A stretch of DNA of 64,000 nucleotides from Bacteroidia bacterium (GTDB lineage Bacteria > Bacteroidota > Bacteroidia > SpSt-205): contig BPGV01000001.1 in NCBI GenBank assembly GCA_026003215.1, positions 981,001 through 1,045,000 of the forward strand, given 5' to 3'. The position numbers were made by a program, and so were the translations under genes. Each line of letters starts with the position of its first letter. Within the stretch, counting starts at the first letter, position 1. This document shows positions 8,673-17,257 of this stretch, piece by piece. The notes under the pieces were generated by a model. It saw nothing but the letters and a program-made list of their open reading frames with translations. It ran no database searches and had not been told where the DNA came from.

Positions 8673-9860
8673 CTATACAAAAGCCGATATCCCCGTAATA
8701 TCCTGTCCTGTAATCAGGAGGTGGATTTCGTGGGTGCCTTCGTAGGTGATGACGGACTCGAGGTTCATCATGTGGCGCATGATAGGATAATCGCCCATGA
8801 TCCCCATGCCGCCCAGGATTTGGCGGGCAGTGCGGGCGATCTCCAGGGCCATAGCGACATTATTGCGCTTAGCCATGGAGATTTGTTGGGGGGTAGCTCG
8901 GCCTTCGTTCATGAGCTGGCCCAGCCGGAAGGCCAGTAGCTGCGCCTTGGTGATTTCGGTCAGCATCTCGGCCAGCTTCTTCTGCGTAAGCTGGAAAGCT
9001 CCGATGGGCTTCCCAAACTGGATGCGCTCTAAGCTATACTGCACCGCTGTCCGATAGCAGTCAATAGCCGCCCCTATGGCCCCCCAAGCAATCCCATACC
9101 GGGCACTATTGAGGCAAGAGAGCGGGCCTTTGAGCCCCGTTACGCCAGGGAGGAGGTTCTCTTTGGGGACACGCACTTTATCCATAACCAGTTCCCCAGT
9201 CGCGGAAGCACGCAGAGACCATTTGCGATGAATCTCCGGCGTAGAAAAACCTTCCATACCCCGTTCTAAAATAAGCCCCCGAATCTTACCTTCCGGATCC
9301 TTGGCCCACACCACCGCTATATCCGCAAAAGGCGCATTAGAAATCCACATCTTGCGGCCGGTCACGACATAATAATCGCCTTCTTCGTAAAAGTAGCTCT
9401 CCATGCCAGCGGGGTTAGAGCCGTGATCCGGCTCAGTCAAGCCGAAGCAGCCCATAAGTTCGCCTCGAGCGAGGCGGGGAAGGTACTTGCGGCGTTGCGC
9501 CTCCGACCCAAACTTCCATATGGGGTACATCACCAGCGAACTCTGCACCGAAGCCATAGAGCGAATCCCGGAGTCGCCCGCTTCAATCTCCTGCATGATT
9601 AGCCCATAGGAGATATAATCCAGCCCTGCCCCTCCATACTCCTCGGGGATAAAGGGACCGAAAACTCCGAGCTGAGCCATCTCGGGAATGAGGTGGGTAG
9701 GACATTCGGCCCGCTGGGCATAATCATCAATGATAGGCCGCACACGCGTGTCTACCCACTGGCGTACGGCCTCTCTAATGGCCCGCTGTTCGGGCGTAAA
9801 AAACTCCTCTATCCCAAAATAATCTGTATTCACCGCGGTAGCCCGCACTGGTACTGACAT
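8673..9860 (-). CDS. gcdH: Acyl-CoA dehydrogenase, glutaryl-CoA dehydrogenase type
   Basis: A 395-residue flavoprotein, starting at the ATG at 9858-9860. Domain order is that of the acyl-CoA dehydrogenase fold: VRQWVDTRVRP, GCFGLTEPDHGSNPAG, KMWISNAPFADIAVVWAK, then the C-terminal helices. The catalytic base is Glu374 in ITYEGTHEIH. The combination TEPDHGSNP, ILGGMGIMGDYPIMRHMMNLE and LITGQDITGI is characteristic of glutaryl-CoA dehydrogenases. These oxidise and decarboxylate glutaryl-CoA to crotonyl-CoA in lysine and tryptophan breakdown. Close homologues can act on other acyl-CoAs, so the substrate is inferred. It is co-transcribed with scpB, an unrelated function. Confidence 0.85.
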   Translation of the reverse strand: MSVPVRATAVNTDYFGIEEFFTPEQRAIREAVRQWVDTRVRPIIDDYAQRAECPTHLIPEMAQLGVFGPFIPEEYGGAGLDYISYGLIMQEIEAGDSGIRSMASVQSSLVMYPIWKFGSEAQRRKYLPRLARGELMGCFGLTEPDHGSNPAGMESYFYEEGDYYVVTGRKMWISNAPFADIAVVWAKDPEGKIRGLILERGMEGFSTPEIHRKWSLRASATGELVMDKVRVPKENLLPGVTGLKGPLSCLNSARYGIAWGAIGAAIDCYRTAVQYSLERIQFGKPIGAFQLTQKKLAEMLTEITKAQLLAFRLGQLMNEGRATPQQISMAKRNNVAMALEIARTARQILGGMGIMGDYPIMRHMMNLESVITYEGTHEIHLLITGQDITGISAFV

Positions 9861-9864
9861 ACTA

Positions 9865-9872
9865 CAAAGTAA
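9865..9872 (-). promoter_or_regulatory. -7 element, near match TTACTTTG
   Basis: One mismatch to TAnnTTTG, at the usual place: 4 bases before the ATG at 9860. Confidence 0.45.
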
Positions 9873-9931
9873 CAAAGAAATGCCTCCCCGCTCCTTTCTC
9901 CACAGCCTATGAGTGAGCAGTAAGCCCCCGT

Positions 9932-11056
9932 CTATTCAGAAAAGGCTTCGGCCAATGCCTGCCTTACTAAGAGGAACTCTGCGACATTTTCCGCATCTAC
10001 GATACCCAAAAGGCGATCCCCTTCCTTCACCACCAAAAAAGGCTTATGCTCCTCTTGCAGGAGACGGAAACCCTCATGGAGGGGCAGGTCTGGGGATACG
10101 GTAAGGAGGTCCTCATCCATCACATGGGTCAGGGGGGTATCGGGCCCCCTGCCTTCATTCAACGCTTCTATGATCTGCTCACGGGAGAGGCTCCCTACAA
10201 GATTTTGCAGGGGATCCACAATCAAGAAAGACCGTACTTGCGAACCCAATAAAGCCTCCACAGCTTCTCGAAGGGTTTGGGTAGCTTTCAAGGTGGGCAC
10301 TTCTCGCATGAGGGCATCCTTTACCGTATACCCATGCATAGCGGCACGTTCTTCCACATGGCGCTTCTCCTGACTGGCTGCGATAAACACAAAGAAACCT
10401 ACGAGAATAAGGGTAGGATTCCCATATAAACCTACAAGAAAGAAAAGTATTGCAAAAGCTTGGCCCACCAACGCTGCGATTTGCGTAGCCCGTACATAAG
10501 GGAACCTCAGCGCCAAAAGGGCCCGAAGCACCCGTCCGCCATCCATCGGAAAGGCAGGTAAGAGGTTAAAAACCGCTAAAATCCCATTCATGGCTGAGAG
10601 GAGATACAACCAACTATGCAGAGACGATATACTCCCTTCGGTATAGGCCAGATACTCTATGGAAAACAAAGGCGAAACGCCCGTAAATGCAAGAAAAGTG
10701 AAGAAGATACCTATCAAAAGAAAGTTTACGAGAGGTCCTGCGAGGGCTATCACAAGCTCTTGCAAGGGTTTTTCCGGTATGCGGGCTAAGGAAGCTACCC
10801 CCCCAAAAGGATACATGGTAATGTCACGTGTAGGGATATTAAAAGCCTTGGCCGCCAACGCATGGCCTAACTCATGGAGGATGACACTCACTACCAGCCC
10901 GGCAATAAGGACAAGCCGCCCCAAAAGATAGGCCCAGCTAAATACGGCTTCCCCGAAACTCCCTAAAACCACCCATACGATAAGGAGCCAAAAACTCCAG
11001 TGGATATAGATAGGAATACCCGCTATGGTACCTATACGCCATGTGAAACGTTGCAT
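9932..11056 (-). CDS. Site-2 protease-like (M50) membrane metalloprotease with CBS domains
   Basis: A 374-residue membrane protein. Zinc motif HELGH at residues 61-65 and the second motif NLLPAFPMDGGR, with Asp172 as third ligand. About six transmembrane helices span residues 14-230, followed by a cytosolic pair of CBS domains (about 235-365: YTVKDALMREVPTL, LTHVMDEDLLTVSP). This SpoIVFB-like M50B layout with a C-terminal CBS pair is widespread; the CBS part is thought to sense adenine nucleotides. It would cleave membrane-bound regulators or leftover signal peptides; the target is unknown. The start ATG lies 4 bases after an exact -7 box. Confidence 0.92.
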   Translation of the reverse strand: MQRFTWRIGTIAGIPIYIHWSFWLLIVWVVLGSFGEAVFSWAYLLGRLVLIAGLVVSVILHELGHALAAKAFNIPTRDITMYPFGGVASLARIPEKPLQELVIALAGPLVNFLLIGIFFTFLAFTGVSPLFSIEYLAYTEGSISSLHSWLYLLSAMNGILAVFNLLPAFPMDGGRVLRALLALRFPYVRATQIAALVGQAFAILFFLVGLYGNPTLILVGFFVFIAASQEKRHVEERAAMHGYTVKDALMREVPTLKATQTLREAVEALLGSQVRSFLIVDPLQNLVGSLSREQIIEALNEGRGPDTPLTHVMDEDLLTVSPDLPLHEGFRLLQEEHKPFLVVKEGDRLLGIVDAENVAEFLLVRQALAEAFSE

Positions 11057-11060
11057 CCTA

Positions 11061-11068
11061 CAAAGGTA
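11061..11068 (-). promoter_or_regulatory. -7 element TACCTTTG
   Basis: Exact match, 4 bases before the ATG at 11056. It lies between the stop of the OmpA-family gene and the M50 protease. Confidence 0.75.
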
Positions 11069-11096
11069 TATCCTGGTCCTGCCCCTGAAACGATTC

Positions 11097-12986
11097 TTAA
11101 TCTACCGCCGCAGTACCAGCATTGGCTCGGCGTATGCCCACTACTTCCATTTCTATGCGGCGATTGAGGGCACGGCCTTCTTCTGTCGCATTAGAAGCTA
11201 TAGGACGGGCCTTTCCGTATCCTACATATTCCATCTGAATAGGATGAATGCCCTGCTCCCTGAGCCACTTATACACAGCTCGAGCTCGCCGCTCCGAGAG
11301 CTGTTGATTATATCTCTCACTACCGATATTATCGGTATGACCCGAAAAACGAATCCGAATATTGGGATTCTCCTCCAAAAGCCTTTTGATTCGGTGTAGT
11401 TCAGGGAAAGATTCGGGCTTGAGTTTGTCGCTATTGAAGTCAAAGTAAATATTGCGCAGAGCGAAAACGGCTTCCATTTCTATGGGGGTAAGGCCTATGG
11501 CCAGCGGAGTCGTCGTATCGGTAGCTTGAGGCCGAGAGACCACCTGTACATAGGTCATGTAGCCAGGGGATTGGGCATAAAGATAGAAAGTTTTTCCACT
11601 CCCCTCGGGCCAATACAGCCGAAACTCGCCATTTTCTCCTGTACGAATGCCGGCCATCTCTTTTTGAGAAACCGAGTCTACCAAAATAATCTCTCCGTCC
11701 AATCCTTTTCTGGTGGCCTTATCAAAAAGCCTACCTATCAGGGCTTTTCGTTCGGGCAGGGGAGCGGAGGTAGGGGGTGGAGCAGGGGCTTGCACGACTT
11801 CCTTAGGCGGCTCAGGCGGAGCAGGAAGGGTAAAACGTACTTGATAAACCTGCATCGTCCCTTCTCGATTAGATGAAAGATACGTATGAGCCGGAGAAAA
11901 GGGATAATAGTAAATATCATCGGCACAAGAGTTTATAGGGGCCGGGAGGCGCTGGGGAGGTCCCCACTCCCGCTCACCTATCCGCACCGCATAAAATACA
12001 TCATAGCCCCCTGCACTTTGCAAGCCATTAGACGCAAAATACAGGGTATCCCCTATAATAAAAGGGGCATCTTCATCATACGGTGTATTGATAGCACTGG
12101 GGAGACGCTCGGCTTTTGGCACGTACTTACCCCCTTGGTAGACGAATCTATAAATATCGCGCCCTGTTCCTCGTTTAGGGCCTGGGGCATGCGTAAAGTA
12201 AATATCCTGCGTTTTGGGGTCAACCACCACACTGACCCGCCCCTGAGGGCGTATAGGCACTCTGCGCCAGCGCTGAGGCTTAGTCCACCCTTTGGGTCCC
12301 ATGACCGTATAATAAATATTACCCTTCCCCCGAGAAAGGTATAAAAGCAGCGTATCGCCTACAGAGCCTATCACGGCTTGATGGTATTTATAGCGCACAG
12401 GTAGGTGCGGTACAATCTTCTCATAAGGCATTCCCATTCTATCGCGAGGACCTTGAAGGGAAGAAGACCTACTAACGGCATAAAGTTCTGTGCCTGTCCA
12501 CCAAGCTGCATATACGGGCGCCCAGGGTGTCAACGCCGAGACTTTTTCCAAAGTATAGCGGTTATCCGCAGATAAGGATTGACAATTAGCTATTTGTGCT
12601 AACGCCAGCGTAGCCAGTTCTGGATCGGTCGCCTTTTCTGCATAATTTTTGTAATAATGGGCTGCCTGTGCGGTTTCTCCTCGACGGTGTAAAAGCTGGG
12701 CATAAGCCAAGAGGTGTCTTGGGTCCCAAAAAGCAGTTCCCGTAGAAGAGGCCTGTTTGTACAGCGCATAGGCTTCTGGAAGCCGCCCTACCTGCAAATA
12801 GGCTTCGGCTACCAGCGGTAGTTCTCGGAGTGAAAAGAGATGCGAAGCCTCCTCATAGCGGGCGATAATCTTTTCATAAAATCCCAGCTCACTCCAGCGC
12901 TCTACTCGTCGAGTAAAAGCCAGCTTGCTTTGGCTCCACCCCAGCGAGAGGAATAGGAAAATTCCGCAAAAGAACGCTCTTTTCAT
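11097..12986 (-). CDS. PorE-like envelope protein: TPR, beta-propeller, CRD and OmpA domains
   Basis: A 629-residue exported protein; start ATG 12984-12986 and signal peptide MKRAFFCGIFLFLSLGWSQ. In order: TPR-like helices (about 25-135), a PD40/WD40-type propeller (about 160-385; IVPHLPVRYKYHQAVIG, DIYFTHAPGPKRG, YDEDAPFIIGDTLYFASNG, GGYDVFYAVR), a carboxypeptidase-regulatory-like beta domain (about 415-490; LIGRLFDKATRKGLDGEI), and an OmpA peptidoglycan-binding domain (YFDFNSDKLKP, GHTDNIGSERYN, LSERRARAVYKWL). This is the architecture of PorE, a type IX secretion component tethered to peptidoglycan in Porphyromonas. It forms a tandem paralogous pair with the next gene; each has its own promoter. 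Confidence 0.83.
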   Translation of the reverse strand: MKRAFFCGIFLFLSLGWSQSKLAFTRRVERWSELGFYEKIIARYEEASHLFSLRELPLVAEAYLQVGRLPEAYALYKQASSTGTAFWDPRHLLAYAQLLHRRGETAQAAHYYKNYAEKATDPELATLALAQIANCQSLSADNRYTLEKVSALTPWAPVYAAWWTGTELYAVSRSSSLQGPRDRMGMPYEKIVPHLPVRYKYHQAVIGSVGDTLLLYLSRGKGNIYYTVMGPKGWTKPQRWRRVPIRPQGRVSVVVDPKTQDIYFTHAPGPKRGTGRDIYRFVYQGGKYVPKAERLPSAINTPYDEDAPFIIGDTLYFASNGLQSAGGYDVFYAVRIGEREWGPPQRLPAPINSCADDIYYYPFSPAHTYLSSNREGTMQVYQVRFTLPAPPEPPKEVVQAPAPPPTSAPLPERKALIGRLFDKATRKGLDGEIILVDSVSQKEMAGIRTGENGEFRLYWPEGSGKTFYLYAQSPGYMTYVQVVSRPQATDTTTPLAIGLTPIEMEAVFALRNIYFDFNSDKLKPESFPELHRIKRLLEENPNIRIRFSGHTDNIGSERYNQQLSERRARAVYKWLREQGIHPIQMEYVGYGKARPIASNATEEGRALNRRIEMEVVGIRRANAGTAAVD

Positions 12987-12992
12987 CCTCCG

Positions 12993-13000
12993 CAAAGGTA
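12993..13000 (-). promoter_or_regulatory. -7 element TACCTTTG
   Basis: Exact match, 6 bases before the ATG at 12986. The spacer CGGAGG resembles a Shine-Dalgarno sequence, but it touches both the -7 box and the start codon, so it is unlikely to act as one. Confidence 0.72.
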
Positions 13001-13047
13001 TGGAAATTTCCTTAATCCAAAATCCTACCCTATTAGACGAGTAGGGA

Positions 13048-14943
13048 CTATTCCAGTGAGGACGGCTTCCCCGTGAGCGGGGTAAATTCTACACGACGAT
13101 TAAGGAACCGATTGTAAGGCGTGCTATTAGGTACAAGGGGTCTATCTTCACTATACCCTTTGGGTACGAGGCGATAAGCGGGAATCCCCTTCTCTTGCAG
13201 GTACTTATACACGGTATGAGCTCGGCGTTCGGAAAGGCCTTGGTTATACGCACGAGTACCGATGCTATCGGTATGGCCCGCTACTTCTATGCACAAAGTA
13301 GGATACTCACGCAAAAATTGTATTACCGTATCCAGGGCCGCCGGGGCTTCTGTCCGCAAGTTGTATTTATCAAAGTTGAAATGCAGGCGCGGCAAATGAA
13401 TGCGCTTAAGCACCGTTTCGGGAATCATAGGAATATCGTGCAGCATATCCCCCGTGTCGGGTACCACCAGTGGGGCGACATATTGCGCATACCCTGGAGC
13501 ATAAGCGTAGATGAGATATTGCCCAGCAGGGGGCTTTTCTCGCTGATAGGCCCCCTGAATCTCTCCTTGCCACACGCTATCCCCTGCAGAAAGCCGCACC
13601 AAGCGAACAACCGCAAGCATAAGTTGCTGGGTCTGGGTATCATACACTCGGCCAGTCAGGGTATACCCGCGCGCAGGAGGCGCCACCAGCGTATCCCTCT
13701 GCGCTATAGGGGGCTGGACGGGTTCTTTGACAATAAGGTACAGATCTATGTTCCCTAAGCCGCCCACCCGACCAGAAGAAAGATACAACGAGTCCGGATG
13801 CACAAAAAAGAGGTAGCTATCATGGGCAGGGCTGTTTATAGGCTGGGGCAGGCGCTGAGGCTTCCCCCAGCGACCATCCGCTTGACGAACGCTATAAAAT
13901 ATATCATAGCCGCCTAAGCTACGGGGCCCATCATGCGCAAAAAACAAGGTATCTCCTACAATAAACGGAGCGTCTTCATTCTCAGGGGTGTTTAGCTCAG
14001 AAATATTCTCCGGTTCACTAAACTTACCATCAGGCAAACGCCGCGTTATCCATAGGTCCTTAAGTCCTTTGCTCCCCTTACGGTCAGAACTGAAAATAAT
14101 CATGCCCGTCTTAGGGTCTACACATAGCGCGTCTTCACTGCCACGGCGGCTATTGGGGAAGGCTTTCCATTTTACGGGCTGGGTCCAGCTTGTTCCCTGA
14201 GGGTAGGCAATATAAAAATCTCCTCTTCGCCGAGCGGAACGGTATACAACGAGCGTATCCCCGACAAATCCAGCTATACCTTCATGCTTAGACCCAAAAA
14301 ATCGCACTGGCTTGGGCAGGCTATCTGCCAGGGTAGCTTCATATAAGCTTTCATAGGGGATCTGGTCATTGGGGTCTATGCCGCGCGCCGGGTCACGCCG
14401 AGAGATAAAATACACCCGTCCCTTGTGAATAAAAAGAGAATAATCCCCGGCAGCACTATTGTATGGGCGCAGATTATGCACCACCCATCGAAAGTCCTTT
14501 GGCGGGTCTTCGACATAGTTTTTGAGCTGCTGGGCTTGCGCCAGATAGAGATTTAGCAGGGCTTGCGAATCAGGCGCAGTTGTTTTTTGAAGGGCCATCT
14601 GAAAGAGTTGTATAGCCTGCGAGGTTTCCCCCCGTTCTACACACAGACGGCCATACTCAGCCAAGAAAGGCGCTTCAGCCTGGGTAGGGTCAAGCTGCGC
14701 AAAGGCCTTTCCATACAGCGTATAGGCTTCGGAGGATTGTCCTAAGCGGTAATGCGCACTGGCCCAATAGAGCAGCGTACGAGGGCTGAGCTTTTCCGCT
14801 TTTGCAGCTTTCTGGACAAGGCTTGCATAATCCCCCTTATAGTAGAGCCGTTCAATCTGGCGAGCCAAAGAAGGTTGGGCATATAACCATGCTGCCCCCT
14901 GATTAATACAAAAGGTGCAGGCGAAAAATAGTAGGACACGCAT
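13048..14943 (-). CDS. PorE-like envelope protein: TPR, beta-propeller, CRD and OmpA domains (second copy)
   Basis: A 631-residue paralogue of the gene before it. The start is the ATG at 14941-14943, 7 bases after a -7 box, with signal peptide MRVLLFFACTFCINQGAAWLYAQ. TPR helices (YYKGDYASLVQKA, SSEAYTLYGKAFAQ), propeller (DPARGIDPNDQIPYESL, NEDAPFIVGDTLFFAHDGP, GGYDIFYSVR), CRD (TGRVYDTQTQQ) and OmpA domain (LHFNFDKYNLRTEAP, GHTDSIGTRAYN, LSERRAHTVYKYL). The OmpA motif residues that bind diaminopimelate (Asp and Arg) are present. Probably anchors an outer-membrane or T9SS complex to the cell wall. Assignment to PorE is by architecture only; general OmpA-family roles are possible. Confidence 0.83.
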   Translation of the reverse strand: MRVLLFFACTFCINQGAAWLYAQPSLARQIERLYYKGDYASLVQKAAKAEKLSPRTLLYWASAHYRLGQSSEAYTLYGKAFAQLDPTQAEAPFLAEYGRLCVERGETSQAIQLFQMALQKTTAPDSQALLNLYLAQAQQLKNYVEDPPKDFRWVVHNLRPYNSAAGDYSLFIHKGRVYFISRRDPARGIDPNDQIPYESLYEATLADSLPKPVRFFGSKHEGIAGFVGDTLVVYRSARRRGDFYIAYPQGTSWTQPVKWKAFPNSRRGSEDALCVDPKTGMIIFSSDRKGSKGLKDLWITRRLPDGKFSEPENISELNTPENEDAPFIVGDTLFFAHDGPRSLGGYDIFYSVRQADGRWGKPQRLPQPINSPAHDSYLFFVHPDSLYLSSGRVGGLGNIDLYLIVKEPVQPPIAQRDTLVAPPARGYTLTGRVYDTQTQQLMLAVVRLVRLSAGDSVWQGEIQGAYQREKPPAGQYLIYAYAPGYAQYVAPLVVPDTGDMLHDIPMIPETVLKRIHLPRLHFNFDKYNLRTEAPAALDTVIQFLREYPTLCIEVAGHTDSIGTRAYNQGLSERRAHTVYKYLQEKGIPAYRLVPKGYSEDRPLVPNSTPYNRFLNRRVEFTPLTGKPSSLE

Positions 14944-14950
14944 CTCGGCA

Positions 14951-14958
14951 CAAAGGTA
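14951..14958 (-). promoter_or_regulatory. -7 element TACCTTTG
   Basis: Exact match on the minus strand, 7 bases before the ATG at 14943. Confidence 0.72.
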
Positions 14959-14987
14959 AGACATAAATGCGCTTTTCTTAAAGGTTG

Positions 14988-14995
14988 TACCTTTG
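14988..14995 (+). promoter_or_regulatory. -7 element TACCTTTG
   Basis: Exact match, 4 bases before the GTG at 15000. It lies 29 bases from the divergent minus-strand -7 box. Confidence 0.75.
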
Positions 14996-14999
14996 CTGG

Positions 15000-17198
15000 G
15001 TGCGTAGGGTTAGTCTGCTGGTAGGACAAGTATGGGCGCAAGTAGTGATAGGGCACTTGCAGGAAGGGGAAAGGGGCCTCCCTGGCATCACGGTGTGGTG
15101 GGAAGGCACTTCCATAGGGACGGTCACCGATACAAGCGGATATTTTCGTATAGGTTTCCCGCCTCGGTGGCCTGCACTCCTGCGGAATAGCTACGGGCCT
15201 GATAGCCTCTGGCTCCCAGGCCCCCCTACCGATACCCTGCACTGGTCGCTTACGCAGGGAGTGACCCTGCCCACACAACAAATAGAAGGGCAAGCTCCGG
15301 GCATAGGCCTATCCCCCCAAAGTCCCATAGCCCTCCAGACCTGGAACAGGCAAGCCCTCACTGCAGCCCCTTGCTGTAACCTCTCCGAAGCCTTTGAAGG
15401 AACAGCCTTGGTGGATGCCGCAATAAGCGATGGCGCGTTAGGCCTGCGACAGCTCCGCCTCTTAGGCTTTGAACCGGCGCATAGCCCCCTCTTGTATGAG
15501 AATAAACCCCTCTCTGCGGGACTGTATCGGCCCTGGGCGGCGCAGTTCCTGCCTGCGCTATGGGTACAGTCCTTATCCGTAGCCAAAGGTATCGGGAGTG
15601 TCCTCAGTGGGTACGACGGCCCAGCCGGCCAAATCCAAGTCCAATACCTCCCTGCCGATGCAGCCCCCTATCCCCACACCGTAGAGCTTTTCGCTCGGAG
15701 CACAGGGGAGTTTCTTTTTTCCTCTCGCCACCAGATAGAAAAAAACGCCTGGACCTTGCTCGGCCTGACTCACTTGGGCTGGACCCCCTTTCAATCGGCC
15801 TTCCTCCAAGACCATAATGGCGATGGTTTCTTAGATATACCCCTCTACCGGCATGGCCATGGACTTATCAAAGCGCTGCGCCGCGACAGTAGCGGCGACA
15901 TGGTGGAAATAGACGCGGAAGGGCTCGTAGATTCTCGCTGGGGCGGTCAGGTGAACTTCAAAACGGCGGACCAAATCGCCCGCTTAGAGGCTTGGGGCAC
16001 CCGCACAGATACCCGCATGGCCCAACTCTCGCTGCGCCGAGGCTGGGTTCTCCCTAAGGGGCAAGGCCTCAGCCTACTTGCGCAAGTAAGGTACTTGGAC
16101 GAGGCCCTGCAAGCCGGCTTCAACCGCTATGCCGCGCAGCAGCCTTGGGCGTGGATACAACTTATCTACCGGCGTCCGATTAGAGATACCCGTCTGATAT
16201 GGCAAGGCGGTATAACGGCACGAGCGGCCTATTATGCGGAGAGTCTCTCTACCTGGCAGGGGTATGATACGGTCTGGCGACGCCCCGAAGGCATAGGCGG
16301 GGCTTTTACAGAACTCACCTGGACGCCCTCGCCGCGCCTCTCGGCGGTGGTCGGGGGACGCATAGACTGGCATTCGTATTGGGGCTGGCAAGCGGTACCG
16401 CGCCTGCATCTGCGCTGGCAGTACGCTACGGCCGGCGCTATCCGTCTCTCTGGCGGGCGCAGCTGGCGCGTCCCCGACCCCTTGGCCGAAAGCTTCCCCT
16501 TCCTCCTGAGTAACCGGCAATGGACCCTTTCCTTCCCCGGCTGGCCCGCGGTAGAAAAGGCTTGGAGTTACGGCTTCTTTTGGCAGCAAAGCTTTCCAGT
16601 GGGGAGGCACCTGCTCCGCTTGGCCGTAGATGGCGTACGAGCCCACCTCCAGAACCCCCTCCTCTGGGATATAGAGCGTTCGTGGGCCATAAAGGTTTTT
16701 TCTGCCCAGCAAGCCGCCCTTTACCAAACGCTCTACGCGGAGGTCACTTATGAGATACCCGACCAGCTGCGCTTCCAACTGAGCTACAAGCACCAAGAAG
16801 TATGGTGGCCCTTAGCAGGGAGCTACCGCTTCCGTCCCCTGCTGCCTAAGGACAGATGGGTAGCCTGGCTCAGTTGGATGACCCTTTCCCGCCGCTGGCA
16901 AGTAGATGGCATCCTCTCCTGGATAGGCCCGCAACGGCTCCCTTCCACAGCTGAGAAGCCCTACCCTTACAATAGCCTACCTCCCAAAACCCCTCCCTAC
17001 GCTATACTAACCCTACAAGTCACCCACCGCATAGACCAATGGGAAATCCAAGCCGCCGTAGAAAATCTCAATAACTTCCGGCAAGCCCGGCCCGTTTTAG
17101 CTCCAGAAGCGCCCTTTTCGCCGTACTTTGACGCTTCGCTGATATGGGGACCGATTATGGGACGCATGGCCAGCCTCACGGTGCGCTATAGCTGGTAG
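15000..17198 (+). CDS. TonB-dependent outer-membrane receptor with CRD N-terminal domain
   Basis: A 732-residue outer-membrane receptor. The GTG at 15000 follows a -7 box by 4 bases and gives a short signal peptide, (M)RRVSLLVGQVWA before QVVIGH. Residues 13-85 form a carboxypeptidase-regulatory-like domain (GLPGITVWWEGTSIGTVTDT). A plug domain follows (LRQLRLLGFEPAHSPLLYEN, SLSVAKGIGSVLSGYDG), then a large aromatic-rich 22-strand-type barrel ending in MASLTVRYSW with a terminal aromatic residue. VTHRIDQWEIQAAVENLNNF is typical of the last strands. It imports some bulky ligand using TonB energy; no SusD partner is adjacent, so it is not a standard SusC pair. The ligand is unknown. Confidence 0.88.
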   Translation: MRRVSLLVGQVWAQVVIGHLQEGERGLPGITVWWEGTSIGTVTDTSGYFRIGFPPRWPALLRNSYGPDSLWLPGPPTDTLHWSLTQGVTLPTQQIEGQAPGIGLSPQSPIALQTWNRQALTAAPCCNLSEAFEGTALVDAAISDGALGLRQLRLLGFEPAHSPLLYENKPLSAGLYRPWAAQFLPALWVQSLSVAKGIGSVLSGYDGPAGQIQVQYLPADAAPYPHTVELFARSTGEFLFSSRHQIEKNAWTLLGLTHLGWTPFQSAFLQDHNGDGFLDIPLYRHGHGLIKALRRDSSGDMVEIDAEGLVDSRWGGQVNFKTADQIARLEAWGTRTDTRMAQLSLRRGWVLPKGQGLSLLAQVRYLDEALQAGFNRYAAQQPWAWIQLIYRRPIRDTRLIWQGGITARAAYYAESLSTWQGYDTVWRRPEGIGGAFTELTWTPSPRLSAVVGGRIDWHSYWGWQAVPRLHLRWQYATAGAIRLSGGRSWRVPDPLAESFPFLLSNRQWTLSFPGWPAVEKAWSYGFFWQQSFPVGRHLLRLAVDGVRAHLQNPLLWDIERSWAIKVFSAQQAALYQTLYAEVTYEIPDQLRFQLSYKHQEVWWPLAGSYRFRPLLPKDRWVAWLSWMTLSRRWQVDGILSWIGPQRLPSTAEKPYPYNSLPPKTPPYAILTLQVTHRIDQWEIQAAVENLNNFRQARPVLAPEAPFSPYFDASLIWGPIMGRMASLTVRYSW

Positions 17199-17257
17199 GT
17201 TCGTGTAGCATAAGGATACTCTTTGGGTACGAAGAAGGGGCTATTGCAAACTAACTC

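Noticed and set aside
12987-12992. GGAGG as a Shine-Dalgarno site of the PorE-like gene
   Set aside because: It touches the ATG and directly follows the -7 box, so it would hardly be in the mRNA; the phylum rarely uses such sites.
13001-13047. Possible terminator between the two PorE-like genes (CCCTA and TAGGG)
   Set aside because: Only a 5-bp stem and a weak T stretch; too little to call.
17199-17257. Expected bidirectional terminator between the TonB receptor and the glycosyltransferase
   Set aside because: No stem of useful length is visible in these 59 bases.
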